Source: Okapia johnstoni (taxonomy: Eukaryota > Chordata > Mammalia > Artiodactyla > Giraffidae). Taken from it: DNA of 64,000 bases. Location: assembly GCA_024291935.2 (NCBI GenBank), contig JAGTYA010000025.1:5787501-5851500 (forward strand), in the 5' to 3' direction. The position numbers and the translations under genes are program-made. Within the stretch, counting starts at the first letter, position 1. Each line of letters starts with the position of its first letter. This document shows positions 1 through 10,351 of this stretch, piece after piece. Under the pieces are notes generated by a model. It saw only the letters and a program-made list of their open reading frames with translations, made no database searches and had not been told where the DNA came from.

Positions 1-47
1 TACGATGCGTTCTGAGGGCCTTCTAGGGCAGGGAGGGGCCTGCCTAC

Positions 48-116
48 CTCACAGTGGTAACACTCCACGTGATAGTCTCTGTCCATGGACACGACACGGA
101 TGGTCTCATCTGAACC
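48..116 (-). CDS. LIMD1: LIMD1 coding exon 7 (middle of LIM3)
   Basis: The 69-bp exon encodes 23 codons, beginning [16 protein letters not shown] and ending VECYHCE, in phase 0 at both ends. It provides the histidine and cysteine of YHVEC and the first cysteine of the second LIM3 zinc site. The acceptor is TTTTGGTCTAG and the donor GTAGGC. The remaining LIM3 ligands and the C-terminal tail must be coded by the next exon, outside the window, so LIM3 is incomplete here only because of the window edge. Confidence 0.96.
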
Positions 117-414
117 CTAGACCAAAAGAGAGCAAGAACCAGAGGCTAGCTGGGGGGCCACTGGGCTCTGCTGCCAGGGGTTGGGGGAGGGCTCCGGGGT
201 AGCAGGACAGTGGCCTTAGGAGAAGAGCAGGAATCATCCGTGGATACTAACAGTGGCAGGAAAAGGGACACAATTAGGGCATGAGGGAAAGTGGGAGGGA
301 TGTAGGTCTACCATCTGGAATGCTGGAGTCAACAGTGAAAAGACCACCTATGTGGTCTTGTTCATCTCTCATCGTCTAATCTGGGAGTTAGTATCGAGTC
401 AAAGAATACTTTGC

Positions 415-507
415 AGGGACTTCCCCACACGTCCACTGCAGGGGGCATGGGTTCGATCCCTGGTTGGGGAACGAAGATCTCACATGCTGTGTGGTATGGC
501 CAAAAAA
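415..507 (+). mobile_element. CHR-2 SINE
   Basis: A tRNA-derived cetartiodactyl SINE is seen, with the B-box GGTTCGATCCCTGG, a GATCTCACATGC tail and a terminal A-run. The A-box part is degraded. Confidence 0.8.
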
Positions 508-676
508 AGAATATGAAAAAAATTTTTTAAAGAAATTGACCCAATTACAGGCACAGATAGAGTGTAAGAAGGGCATCAGGCTCAGGAAGGCAGCTAATAA
601 GAGGGAGGCTTCTTGGTGCAGACACCATCATGTCAGAGCTGAGCTTTTAGAATTTTTAAACAGGTATAAGAACAGG

Positions 677-1011
677 GCTTCCTGGGTAGCTCAGCTGATA
701 AAGAAACCACCTGCAATGCAGGAGATCCTGGTTCAATTCCTGGGTCAGGAAGTTCCCCCGGAGAAGGGATAGGCTACCCACTCCAGTCTTCTTGGGCTTC
801 CCTGGTGGCTCAAACGGTAAAGAATCTGCCTGCAATGCAGGAGACCTGGGTTCAATCCCTGGGTTGGAAAGATCCCCTGGGGAAGGGCATAGCAACCCAC
901 TCCAGTATTCCTGCCTGGAGAATTCCCATGGGCAAAGGAGCCTGGTGGACTATAGTCCACAGGGTCGCAAAGAGTCAGACGTGACTGAAGCGACCTAGCA
1001 CAGCACAGCAC
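677..1011 (+). mobile_element. Bov-tA SINE with duplicated tRNA unit
   Basis: Two tRNA-Glu-derived heads (near 677 and 795) precede one Bov-A tail ending in AGAGTCAGACGTGACTGAAG. The direct repeat AAGAACAGG at 668-676 and 1012-1020 is the target-site duplication, so the head duplication was present in the inserted copy. Confidence 0.9.
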
Positions 1012-1098
1012 AAGAACAGGACACAGATTTTGTAAATGACCCAGGGAGATAGTCATGTCTTGGAAGACCTCAGGAACAGAGCTGAGAAATTATCTTAC

Positions 1099-1150
1099 CT
1101 CAGGAGGAAGGATGGGAAGGCCACAGGCTGCACACTTGGGGGCCAACACC
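1099..1150 (-). CDS. LIMD1: LIMD1 coding exon 6 (start of LIM3)
   Basis: The 52-bp exon gives one base that completes the lysine codon and then 17 codons, VLAPKCAACGLPILPPE. The KCAAC pair is the first two zinc ligands of LIM3. The acceptor is CTCCCCACAG and the donor GTAAGA, in phase 0. It lies 502 bp from exon 5 and about 980 bp from exon 7, the most compact part of the gene in this window. Confidence 0.96.
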
Positions 1151-1652
1151 CTGTGGGGAGAAGCAGAGAGCAGTTGGGCTCGCCCCGCCTCCTGCCTGTC
1201 ACCCATCACATGAACCCTCCTATGAAGACAGGCCTGGCACACTCTTGGGACTATTGCTTTGGGCTTGTTCGCCAGTGGTAACAAGCGCATGTGGCCCCCT
1301 CACTCCACTGGGGGTGTGGAGGCCAGCCCTGAATCGGTGCCTGTTGAAGTCTAGTAAGGCTGGAGCCACAGGACTTGGCAGACTTCTCTAGCAGCCTAGC
1401 CAGGAATCTGATTATAGGTTTCTTTGGTCCTGTTTTCCCAGTGAACACAATTCTTTAACCAGTTCCCGTCTGCATCGGCATCCACGGATCCTGAGACCCG
1501 GGCCACACCCCTCCAAACCACTGCATGTAGGCTGCACCATGGACAGCGGTGCAAACGGCCTGCAGCCTCCACGGGTTCCCCACCCTCCACTCTGCAGGGC
1601 TGCAGCCAGCGTGGCTGGCGCAAGCGGCTCTTCCCACCCCACCCCTCCTTAC
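1151..1652 (-). other. LIMD1: LIMD1 intron 5
   Basis: The 502-bp intron is single-copy in appearance, with no recognised repeat, and has GTAAGG and CCCACAG borders. Confidence 0.9.
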
Positions 1653-1783
1653 TTGTGGTAATCCCGGACACAGTAGATCTTGTTCTCTGAGTCCACGGTG
1701 AAGGGCACCCCGTCCAAACACTCATTACAGATGACGCAGCGGAAGCAGCCGGGGTGGTAGGACTTCCCCAGGGCTTGCAGGAT
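1653..1783 (-). CDS. LIMD1: LIMD1 coding exon 5 (bulk of LIM2)
   Basis: The 131-bp exon encodes 43 codons, from [20 protein letters not shown] to IYCVRDYH, plus the first two bases of a lysine codon. It holds the LIM2 ligands HPGC, the FRCVIC pair and the final CVRD. The acceptor is CGCCCTCAG. The donor is AA|GTAAGG, which leaves a phase-2 junction that the next exon completes as AAG. All positions I can compare from memory agree with mammalian LIMD1. Confidence 0.97.
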
Positions 1784-1887
1784 CTGAGGGCGTAAAAGGA
1801 AGAGGCCAGGACTCAGCAGGGATTATAGGGAAGGAAGGGAGAGACACATCCGACCAAGGGACCATATGAGCAACTGTCACCCTCAAA

Positions 1888-2190
1888 CCAGTGAATCCTA
1901 AAGGAAACCAACCCTGAATCTCATTGGGAGGACTGATGCTGAAGCTGAAGCTCCAATACTTTGGCCACCTGATGGGAAGAGCTGACTCATTGGAAAAGAC
2001 CCTGATGCTGGGAAAAATTGAAGGCAAAAGGAGAAGGTGGTGGCAAAGGATGAGATGGTTAGATAGCATCACCGATTCAATGGACATAAATTTAAGCAAA
2101 CACCGAGAGATAGTGGAGGAGAGAGGAGGCTGGTGTGCTGCAGTTCATGAGGTCACAAAGAGTAGGATATGACTTAGCAACTGAACAACA
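1888..2190 (+). mobile_element. BovB LINE 3' fragment
   Basis: This is the 3' end of an RTE-type BovB LINE, with the decayed end of its reverse-transcriptase reading frame (peptide [20 protein letters not shown]) followed by the short 3' tail. Confidence 0.9.
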
Positions 2191-2236
2191 CCCTCATCCC
2201 AGTTTCACTTGGACCAAGTCAAAAGATGATGACAGA

Positions 2237-2432
2237 CTTCCCTGGTGGTCCAGTGGTTAAGACTTCACTTTCCAATGCAAGGGGTGTGGGTTCGATCCCT
2301 GGTTGGGGAGCTAGGATCCCACATGCCTTCAGGCCAGAAAACCAAAATACAAAATGGAAGCCATATTGTAACAAATATCATAAAGACTTTTAAAAATGGT
2401 CCACATCAAAACAAGTCTTTAAAAAAAAAAAG
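2237..2432 (+). mobile_element. CHR-2-type SINE with extended 3' region
   Basis: The tRNA-like head GACTTCCCTGGTGGTCCAG with its B-box is followed by about 100 bp of A-rich tail region ending in an A-run. The long tail sets it apart from the shorter CHR-2 copies in the window. Confidence 0.8.
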
Positions 2433-3030
2433 ATGATGAGGAAGGAAAGGCTAACTGAGTTACAGGAATAGACAGGAGGAAACCAAATGGGCTCCTTCTC
2501 CAGCACTTATAAATCTCCAGGAGGGAGGGTTCTCTATCAAAACCACGATCCACTGTACGAAATGATGCAAACCAAAGCCATGAAGAGACCCACCCCAGAT
2601 TTGGGAAGCGGCTAGTACAACGGAAGACAGAAGTGAACTCCATAAGGAGACAGCAGGGCTCAGAAAAGACCTCTTAAACTTCCCCCTCCTGGGCGCCCCT
2701 GCTAAGCAGCTTTGTCTCCGCAGCCGTTATAATCCAGAAGCCGTGACTCTTATCTCAAATCCAAGTGTACGGAAAGCCTCTTTGTGACTGCTGCTCTTAA
2801 ACACAGCCAGGAGAAAGCCCCAGGCACCTCCTTCCTCTAAGCGCCATTTGATCTGCATGTGGCTGATACCTGGACTGTCAGAGGCCATCCTGAAACCAGG
2901 ATGGCCTAGACGCGGAAGGTGGGAGAGAAATGCACATCTCAGTGATGGAGGTGAGCCACCAAATCAACTCTCCACCGAACTGCCTACCCCCCAGCCTCTT
3001 AGGTGAGATAAAACATTTTTCCTGTTAAGT

Positions 3031-3178
3031 TCAATGGTTCTCAAAGTTTTGCCTCTGGACCTGCAACATCAGTATCTTTTGGGAACTTAATTAAAATGCA
3101 CATTCTTGGGCGCTGTCCCAGCAATGGGAGTTTTAATATAGTGAGTCCAAAGCAAGCAAAAGTTTGGGAACCACTAGC
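3031..3178. mobile_element. MER5-type hAT DNA transposon relic
   Basis: Inverted ends CAATGGTTCTCAAAG and GGGAACCACTAG flank a decayed non-coding body with the MER5 motif of a GGGAACTT block and AAATGCA. Confidence 0.7.
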
Positions 3179-4104
3179 TTCTCAAACTTGAGCTGAGTTT
3201 CTGTGATTTGCAGCTCAAAGTACCTCCCATAATTCAGCAGCAGATTCGTTTCTGGGATTACCTGCACCATAACACTCAGCACAAACAACACAACCATGGA
3301 ATCAATGCCAGTGAGCCTGCACCAAAATGCCCGTTGGCGAGGAACGTACAAAATAGTCATGAGCATCCCCAAGTAGGACCACACAGAAAGCCTCCCACCA
3401 GGCAGAAGAAGGGGACTTGGAACTAAACAGAACCTCAGCAGAGCGTCGTGAGTTCCGTGGGAAAGCTGTGCTGTGTCCTGGCTCCTTCCAGTGCCCGATG
3501 CTGCCTGCAGAGGCCAATGTCACGCCTCACAGCTTGCAGTCCGGGGAGCACCAGGAGGACATAGTGCTAGTCCAGCTCTCCTTGAAAAGCTCAGCTTTCA
3601 AGCTTCCTCATTCCCTCTGGGATTTCATTAACTTCCCAGGCTCCTCAAGCTGTCAAAGTAGGAAGAACAAGCAGCCGGGCTTCAAAGACTCCTTGGCAAT
3701 CTGGACCTTGGAACGCACTTTGTCCCAGACTAATGCTGTCGTGGCAGAAACAGACCCTTAAATTAATTTAACCCACACTGTGCCAGAAGTACAGTAGGGT
3801 AATGATGCCACTTTGCTGCATTCTGACTAGCTGTAATAATTTTTTTTTCAGGTGGGAAATGCCCAGTTCCAACCTCCAAGCCCAGAGTATTTCCCTCAAT
3901 GAACAAAGATGGAGCAGAGACAGACAGTTTACATCACGAGCTGGACAACTGATTTGTAACTGAAGGAATGGTAACTGCAGGAATCTTTCCCTGTATTGTT
4001 ATGATTCTTTGTGGCAATTATGAGTTCTATTGTTAAAACTAAGTGTCACTATTAGACAGACATTGGCTGAAAGTTTTCAAGTCTGAGAGCAGACCTATAA
4101 GAAT

Positions 4105-4650
4105 CCAGGGGTGACTTGGCTTGATCTCATGGGGTAGAGAAGGCTCCAAACTCAGTTCCTTTCCTTCCTGTATGCACAGGCTAATCCTTATGCCTTTCAA
4201 CCGGGAGTGGTTTTGTAACTTTCTCTGATCAACAGAATGAGGAAGGGAGACTTCCCTGGCAGTTCAGTGGTTAAGACTCCAGCTATCAATTCCGGGGGCA
4301 CGAGTTTGATCCCTGGTCAAAGAACTAAGATCCCATGTGTCCCTCAGCATAGCCAAAAAAAAAAGAATGAGAAAGAAATGATGTTCTGAGATTTTTTAAG
4401 TCAATGATGAAAGAAAACTGGTAGCTTCCACTTCCTCCCTCTTGTTGAAAGGAAGTCCAGGCTAGACTATTGAGTAAGATTAGTGGCCACAGGGAGAGAA
4501 GTCTGGAGGGTGAGAAGTTATCTTGTGCACCAGCTGAACACAGCTAAGTAAGTGACCCCAGCCATTGCTACATGGAGCAGAACTGCCCTGTCGAGCCTTG
4601 ACCTAATTCCTCACCCGTGGAATCATGATCAATAATATTCATGTACCAAC
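4105..4650 (+). mobile_element. MLT1-like LTR relic, interrupted
   Basis: Text after 4530 (GTGACCCCAGCC, TGGAGCAGAA, GAATCATGA) fits the 3' half of an ERVL-MaLR LTR. A CHR-2 SINE at 4249-4366 splits it and a Bov-tA follows it. No coding part is present. Confidence 0.5.
4249..4366 (+). mobile_element. CHR-2 SINE
   Basis: Head GACTTCCCTGGCAGTTCAG, degraded B-box and a terminal A-run. It sits inside the MLT1-like relic. Confidence 0.85.
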
Positions 4651-4657
4651 AGATAAG

Positions 4658-4872
4658 GGCTTCCCAGGTGGCTCAGTGGTAAAGAATCCACCTGCCAATG
4701 CAGGGGACGTGGGTTCGATCCCCTGGGTGGGAAGATCCCTTGGAGGCGGAAATGGCAACCCACAACAGCATTCTAGCCTGGAAAATCCTATGCACAGAGG
4801 AACCCGGCAGCCTACAGTCCACAGGGTGGCAAAGAGTCAGACACAACTGAGCGACTGAGCACATACACACAG
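4658..4872 (+). mobile_element. Bov-tA SINE
   Basis: A full-length tRNA-Glu head GGGCTTCCCAGGTGGCTCAG runs into a Bov-A tail ending in ACACAACTGAGCGACTGAGC. Confidence 0.92.
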
Positions 4873-5224
4873 CAATAGGTAAGCGAAACACCCTGAGACC
4901 CAGAGAAGGCTTAGTACGTTAAGCAATAAGAACAGGGTACAGTCACGTTCATAAATTTGGACACTGTTGGCCTCATATATGGTAGGTTTGTCAGAAGGGC
5001 TCTAAAATCAAGGGCAAAATCAGCTAGAGAAAAGGAGCCCTGTGGAGTCGGGCAGGGACCTGGGGAAGGTGAGAGTGAGGCAGGCTCCACCTGCCTCCTC
5101 CAGGGGGATGGCTGGAGGGCCGTGTTCTGACGGAGGCCTCAGCCGCTTATGAGGACACTGCTCACGGGGCCACGCTGTGCTGTGCTGTGTCAGAGCCCGG
5201 AGTGCAGCAGGGTCTCCTCCGCTC

Positions 5225-5905
5225 TGGTTCTCTGTTTTCTACATGTCAGCATAAAACCAGCTTATGTCCATCAAAGACATGCCTACGAGTGTTCACGGCA
5301 GCTCAGTCATAAATGGCCCCAAACTGGAGAACACCCAAATCCCCATCTGCAGGAGAATGGATAAATAAACGGTGCTATATCCACACAGTGAAATTCTACT
5401 TAGTGATGAGAAGAAATGAACTTACAACACACGCAACAACATGGATGAATCTCCAAAACATTTTCTAAGTGAGAAAAGGCAGATCAAAGGAGTCTATACT
5501 GTATGATTCCACAGTATGGAGTTCCGGGACCAGTGAAACAAGTCTGGGGCCACAGAGGTCAGAAGGGTGGGTGTCTTTCTGGATATGGGAAATGTTCTAG
5601 ATCTTGATCTGTGTGGTGTTGACACATAGGTATAGTGGTAAAGAACCTGCCTGACAATGCAGAAGATGCAGGAGACGGGGGTTAGATCCCTGGGTGGGGA
5701 AGATCCCCTGGAGACAGAAACAGCACCTGATTCCAGTATTCTTGCCTGGGAAAGCCCATGGACAGAGAAGTCTGGTGGGCTACAGCCCATGGGGTCGCAA
5801 AGACAGAACTGAGCGACTAAGCACATAGACACATAAACATTCATTCAGCTGTGCACGTAAGATGTGCACCCTCTGGGTTGTTTCTCACTAAAAAATGGTA
5901 AAAGA
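5225..5905 (+). mobile_element. L1 3' fragment, interrupted
   Basis: The text resembles the end of L1 ORF2 and the 3' UTR (motifs GAATGGATAAATAAA, AACATGGATGAATCTC). It is split by a Bov-tA at 5632-5829, with GACACATA on both sides as the likely target duplication. Confidence 0.75.
5632..5829 (+). mobile_element. Bov-tA SINE, 5' truncated
   Basis: The copy starts within the tRNA head (TGGTAAAGAACCTGCC) and ends with GAGCGACTAAGC. It lies inside the L1 relic. Confidence 0.88.
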
Positions 5906-6548
5906 AAAAAAAAATACAACTAGCAATTCCCTTCGCCAGAATAGAATTAATGGCTCAGCTTAGAGAGGGATTTAACTCTTGCAATGAAAAGAATGGGATA
6001 TAATGATTCTCTCTGACCAATATATGAAAGAAATCCTACAGGGCTGATGTCCAGTGGTGGACAATTTGAACCCTGTATTCATAAACCTCACAAGCTGAGG
6101 AGGCCAGGAAGGAAGACCTGTCCTCACTCAGGACAAGCGCAGAGAGCCATGGCTGAGCGAGGAATGGAGAGGATAAAACCTGCTCCCTGTTCTGCTATCT
6201 CAGAACTAACGATGGGGCCCCAACCCTCATCTTAGGAAATGATTAAGCTAGGAAAAACATGGGGGAAAAGCAACTGTGTTTATCTGATTTTTCTGTAGCC
6301 AATTCCAAAGCAGCTAAGATTTCTCCATGAAAACACGATCCGTTTGACATCTCACCTGGGATGCCAAAAAGATCAGAGAAAATCAGAGAGAGGCCAGCAT
6401 GACGTGAACAGCCTAGAGGAGGAGCGCACCCTCAGAAATGACCTTGTATGGACTGAATGGTGAAGGATGCTAATTCCAGTAAAAGCCAAATGCGGGGCTA
6501 CTATAGCAAGCAAGCTGCATGGGGTCTTCTTTAAATAAAACCGGCCAT

Positions 6549-6826
6549 AGAGACTTCCCTGGTGGTCCAGTAGTTAAGAATCGCCTGCCAGTGCAGGGGA
6601 CACGGGTTCGATCCCTGGTCTGGGGAGACTCCACATGTTGTGGGGCAACTAAGCCCAGGAGCCGCAACTACTGAAGCCCATGTACCTAGAGCCGGTGCTC
6701 CGAAACAAGAGAAGCCACTGCAGTGAGAAGCCCACGCAACCGCAACTAGACAGAAGGCCCCACTTGCCGCAACTAGAGAAGAGGCCCGCACAGAGACGAA
6801 GACCCAGCAGAGCCACAAATAAATGA
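6549..6826 (+). mobile_element. CHR-1 SINE
   Basis: A full CHR-1 element with the repeated GCCACAACTACTGAAGCC-type tail. A 16-bp direct repeat (AAATAAAACCRGCCAT, one mismatch) at 6533-6548 and 6827-6842 fixes the limits. Confidence 0.93.
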
Positions 6827-6957
6827 AAATAAAACCAGCCATGATCACAAAGCACAGTAGGAAACATTGTTTTCAATTACTAATTAATTTTGTCCTGTCA
6901 ATGCCTCCCCCTCCCACCACGTTATCAATATTACCTTGTTCGCCTGACCCTACTCAC

Positions 6958-7020
6958 CATGTCCATGATCAGATGTCCACAGAGAAAACACCTATCAGCG
7001 GACTGCTGGAAACCAGAGTA
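6958..7020 (-). CDS. LIMD1: LIMD1 coding exon 4 (start of LIM2)
   Basis: This 63-bp micro-exon encodes exactly 21 codons, YSGFQQSADRCFLCGHLIMD plus M, in phase 0 at both ends. It is too short to stand out as an open frame and was found by looking for the expected peptide between LIM1 and LIM2. It holds the linker and the CFLC pair that opens the LIM2 zinc site. The acceptor reads TTTTCTCTGCAG and the donor GTGAGTAG. Because it is a multiple of three and in phase 0, skipping it would keep the frame but remove the first two LIM2 ligands. Confidence 0.96.
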
Positions 7021-7298
7021 CTGCAGAGAAAAGAGAAAAGAAAGCTTAGCCCAGGCAGGGCAGATCCCCACCAGCCACGAGGATCACAAAGAATGTCTTA
7101 GAGAGACGTGTCACTTTATACAGGAATCTGTCATGTCTCTATGGACAACAGTGTGGTGAATTACAGAATACCCTCTGCCACAAGAGCCATTACAAATGGT
7201 AATACCGCTCATCTCTCAACAGCTGCACCCACGCATCCATGACAGGCCAGGATCTGCATAAGAGGCTGTGCAGAGAGAGGCATCAGCCTCTAATCCAG

Positions 7299-7489
7299 TG
7301 GCTCTCAAAACACATTCCCTGGCATCACCTGAACACTTGTCAGAGTGCAAATTCTTAAGCTCCACCCCAGACCTGCTGAATTGGAAAATTGGGAACTAGG
7401 GGCAGGGGGTGGAGGGGAGAAGCAATCTGGGTTTTTGCAAGCCTTCCAGGGAATTCTGATGCATGCTCAAGTGTGAGACTGTTGCTCTA
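7299..7489. mobile_element. MER5-type hAT DNA transposon relic
   Basis: Ends AGTGGCTCTCAAAA and the GATGCATGCTCAAGTGTGAGA block, with CACCCCAGACCTGCTGAAT in the middle, match the MER5A pattern. Confidence 0.8.
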
Positions 7490-7637
7490 AATTTTCAAAA
7501 CAATTCTGCAAGGTATATATTACACTGTTTCTCAAATGGAAACAAAGGGAAGCTCAGAGAGGTTAAGTTACTTTCTCATGGTCACAAAGCCTATCGGGGT
7601 AAGGATGGGATTCAAATTCAAGTCTGGGTCTGGTTAA
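7490..7637 (+). mobile_element. MIR SINE
   Basis: The conserved MIR core AGCTCAGAGAGGTTAAGTTA followed by GGTCACAAAGCC and GGGATTCAAATTCAAGTCTG is plain. Confidence 0.88.
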
Positions 7638-7639
7638 AA

Positions 7640-7875
7640 AGCCAGTGCCTTGATGGCAGCATATATACTACCATAGGTAAAATAGATAGCCAATGGAAAT
7701 TTGCTGTATGACTCAGGGAACTCAAACTGGGATTCTGTAACAACTTAGAGGGGTGGGAAAGGGTGAAGGTGGGAGGGAGGTTCAAGAGAGAGGGGACATA
7801 ATAACTAACTCATGTTGATGTATGGCAGAAATCAAACCAATATTGTAAAGCAATTATCCATCAATTAAAAAAAAA
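7640..7875 (+). mobile_element. L1 3' end, ruminant type
   Basis: The 3' UTR reads through CATGTTGATGTATGGCAGAA, then ATTGTAAAGCAATTATCC and an A-run, the usual end of ruminant L1 copies. Confidence 0.85.
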
Positions 7876-7941
7876 AATTTTTTTTAAAAAGCCAATGACT
7901 TTTACAATTCGCTTCAAAGAAACTTACCTTATCTCACCAAA

Positions 7942-7943
<2 letters not shown>

Positions 7944-7998
<55 letters not shown>
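7944..7998. repeat. (AC)n microsatellite, about 27 units
   Basis: An uninterrupted AC dinucleotide array of 55 bp, long enough to be length-variable. Confidence 0.97.
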
Positions 7999-7999
<1 letters not shown>

Positions 8000-8225
8000 C
8001 TGGAATCTGGAAAGAAATGAGGAACTCACCTCAGAAAACAGACTAAATACTACACACTGGAAGACACTAGAAGCTTAGATATTACAAATACAACATAACA
8101 AGGGAAATGTAATAGAAAGAAAGGTGGAAAAGAAAAGGGAAATTTTCTGGAACCCTACACCCCATAGTACAGGGGTTTGCTGCCTGGTACTTCCTCCTGA
8201 TTCTAGGGGTAACAGTTCTTCATTT

Positions 8226-8512
8226 TTTAATTTTATTTATTTTTATTTTTGGCTGTGTTGCGTCTTCCTTTCTGCATGTGGGCTTTCTCTAGCCGCAGCA
8301 AGTGGGGGCTACTCTCTAGTTGTGGTGCACGGGCTTCTCACTGCAGTGACTTCTGTTACTGTGAAGCATGGGCTCTAGGCATGTGGGGGTCGGCAGTTGA
8401 GGCTCATGAGCTTAGCAGTTGTAGCTCCCGGGCCCTAGAGCACTGGCTTGGTTGTGGTGCACGGGCTTATTTGCCCTGTGATAAGTGGGATCCTCCTGGA
8501 CCAGAGAAGTTC
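8226..8512 (-). mobile_element. CHR-1 SINE
   Basis: Reverse-oriented CHR-1: a T-rich tail, then GGCTGTGTTGCGTCTTCC and the GTGGTGCACGGGCTT blocks. The tRNA head end is eroded. Confidence 0.85.
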
Positions 8513-9744
8513 TCTATTTTTGTTTGAGATCCAGCCTTGCTCCGCCACCCTGTGGTCCCATGACTTCTGTGGGGCTGCCCCCCCATGCTAGGTTCCGAGG
8601 CAAAGACCTGGTCAATCAGAACCTTGCATGCCTCCAACACCCATGACTTTGCCCAGGCATGGGCAGATAACCCACCAAGAGCCCATGAGACTCTAGGAGC
8701 AGGACAGGCACTCAGCCCATTGGATCTGAAGCTAGGAGACAGTCAACTCTGGTATGGCACCACCATCTGACTATCACATACACAGCACCAGTGACTAAAG
8801 TGAACACGTGGGAGGAAATGAGCCCCTGAGGGCATGCAGGAATTGGTTTCCTTGGGTTTGCTTGTCTGTTACTGGCAAACATGAGTCATCATGAGTCAAC
8901 CCACACGTCCACGAAGAAGCTGGTCCTGAGCCATCTCTGAGTCTCACATTGGTCATCCCACTGACTGGGCATGGCTCCTTGCCTGGCACTGTGTTAGGGT
9001 CTGAAGGTGTAAAGGTGAAGCAGCATGTTCCTCCCTCCCTACGAACTTTCGGTCAAGTCAAGGGAAGACTTGTAAATAAACAGAAACTGCGCTAATCGCT
9101 GGCCAGAAAAGGCCAAGGGCGGCAGCACAGAGGAGGGGTGACCCACTTTGAGGCCCCGGGGAACATCCAGGCCGTCGGGGGATCTGGGCAAACAAAGACC
9201 AAAGGCACTCCAGGCAGCGGACACAGCGCAGACTCCAGCACACAGGGTGGGACGTCGGCATGCAGAGAACCGCAAGCCCAGAGTGAGTGAGACGCAAGGC
9301 TGCGAGGGAGGCTGCCCTGACCTCAGGGAGCTTCCGCGCACGCGCTGAATCCTGGAGCCCGGCCTCGTCAGCGAGGCCGTGCAGCTGGGTGAGGGCAGAG
9401 GAGCCACAGGGGCCCAGGGACGAGGCGGTGGCACCGGTGCCTGGCTACGATCTAGGAGGGAGAGGAAGGAGGCGGGGTGCAGGAGGAACCTAGGGCCCTG
9501 TTCTCAGAGACGAGGTCCCAGGCAAGGCAGCTTTTTGGCTTCAGGTGACTCTCAAGGGAGTGGGAGGGCTGGGGGGCAATCCTGAGTCTGCCCGGTAGGC
9601 AGGGAGACTGAGCAGCTGGCCTCAGAGATGCCCACAGGGCTGGAGTTCAGCTCTGGAACTCGTTGGCACATGGATGGACTTAACAGCGAGTGGGAGAGGC
9701 AGGATGAAACATAAGGGAGGCCCGGATCCCAGAGAGAGAGTTAA

Positions 9745-10042
9745 GCGCTCTGGTGGCTCGGTGGTGAGGAGCCTCCTTGCCCATGTAGTGCAGATTCCAC
9801 CCCTGATCCAGGAAGACCCCACATGCTGCGGGGCAGCTAAGCCTGGGAGCCACAGCTGCTGAAGCCCGCATTCCGAGAGCCTGCGCTCCTCAACAAGAGA
9901 GGCCAGCACAATGAGAAGCCTGCGCGCAGAAACTAGAGAGGAACCCTCACTTGCCACAACTAGAGAAAAGCCCGAGCAGCAGGAAGACCCAGTGCAGCCA
10001 GAAATAAAATAAAATAATTTTAAAAATGTAAAAAAAAAAAGA
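9745..10042 (+). mobile_element. CHR-1 SINE
   Basis: A CHR-1 body with GAAGACCCAGTGCAGCC near the end and a terminal A-run. It lies 240 bp 3' of exon 3 in gene terms, in antisense. Confidence 0.88.
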
Positions 10043-10283
10043 GCTGGGTGGAGATGGGCAGAGATGGGCAAGGCACAAAAAGCCAGGCTGAGTGATCGTA
10101 AAGACCCTGAAAAGCACAGAGCTCTGCATATTGTCATTTGCCTGGGAACGTGGGCCACTCCCCTGCTCCTGCAAAAGAAAAGACTGGACCCCTTTCTCCA
10201 GCGGTGTGGCCTCCAGGGGGCGCTGGGGGGCCACAGAGTTAGACCACCTTCTCCTGCCAGGCCTGCTTGGGTGACAAACTCAC

Positions 10284-10351
10284 CAGGAAGTCTTCCTCAC
10301 AGAACACTTTGCCATTGACGAAATAAAACGCTTTTCCTCTCAGCTTCCGGC
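10284..10351 (-). CDS. LIMD1: LIMD1 coding exon 3 (second zinc finger of LIM1)
   Basis: The 68-bp exon supplies two bases that finish the split serine and then 22 codons, RKLRGKAFYFVNGKVFCEED plus FL. The CEED motif provides the last cysteine and aspartate zinc ligands of LIM1. The acceptor is TTCCTTAG and the donor is GTGAGT, and the exon ends in phase 0. The short length and split of a LIM domain over two exons follow the known Ajuba-family gene plan. Confidence 0.96.

Larger units (their letters stand above)
117..1098 (-). other. LIMD1: LIMD1 intron 6
   Basis: This intron of about 1 kb holds a CHR-2 SINE (415-507) and a duplicated Bov-tA SINE (677-1011), both opposite to the gene. The Bov-tA lies close to the exon 6 donor. 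Nothing else is recognised; bases 1-47 are the start of intron 7. Confidence 0.9.
1784..6957 (-). other. LIMD1: LIMD1 intron 4
   Basis: The 5.2-kb intron holds BovB, CHR-2, MER5-type, MLT1-like, Bov-tA, L1 and CHR-1 copies listed separately. I see nothing recognisable in 2433-3030, 3180-4104, 4873-5224 and 5906-6532. Confidence 0.9.
7021..10283 (-). other. LIMD1: LIMD1 intron 3
   Basis: The 3.3-kb intron contains a MER5-type hAT relic, a MIR, an L1 3' end, an (AC)n array and two CHR-1 SINEs. The stretch 8985-9640 is GC- and CpG-rich and may be a decayed ancient repeat; it is treated as a finding. Bases 8513-8984 show nothing recognisable. Confidence 0.9.

Noticed and set aside
677..800. tRNA gene-like sequence with A- and B-box
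   Set aside because: It is the head of a tRNA-Glu-derived SINE; similar heads recur dozens of times and lack a tRNA cloverleaf.
1924..2172. Open frame with [20 protein letters not shown] (and similar frames at 21039-21290, 27085-27402, 51303-51722)
   Set aside because: These are the decayed C-terminal ends of BovB reverse transcriptase, not host genes.
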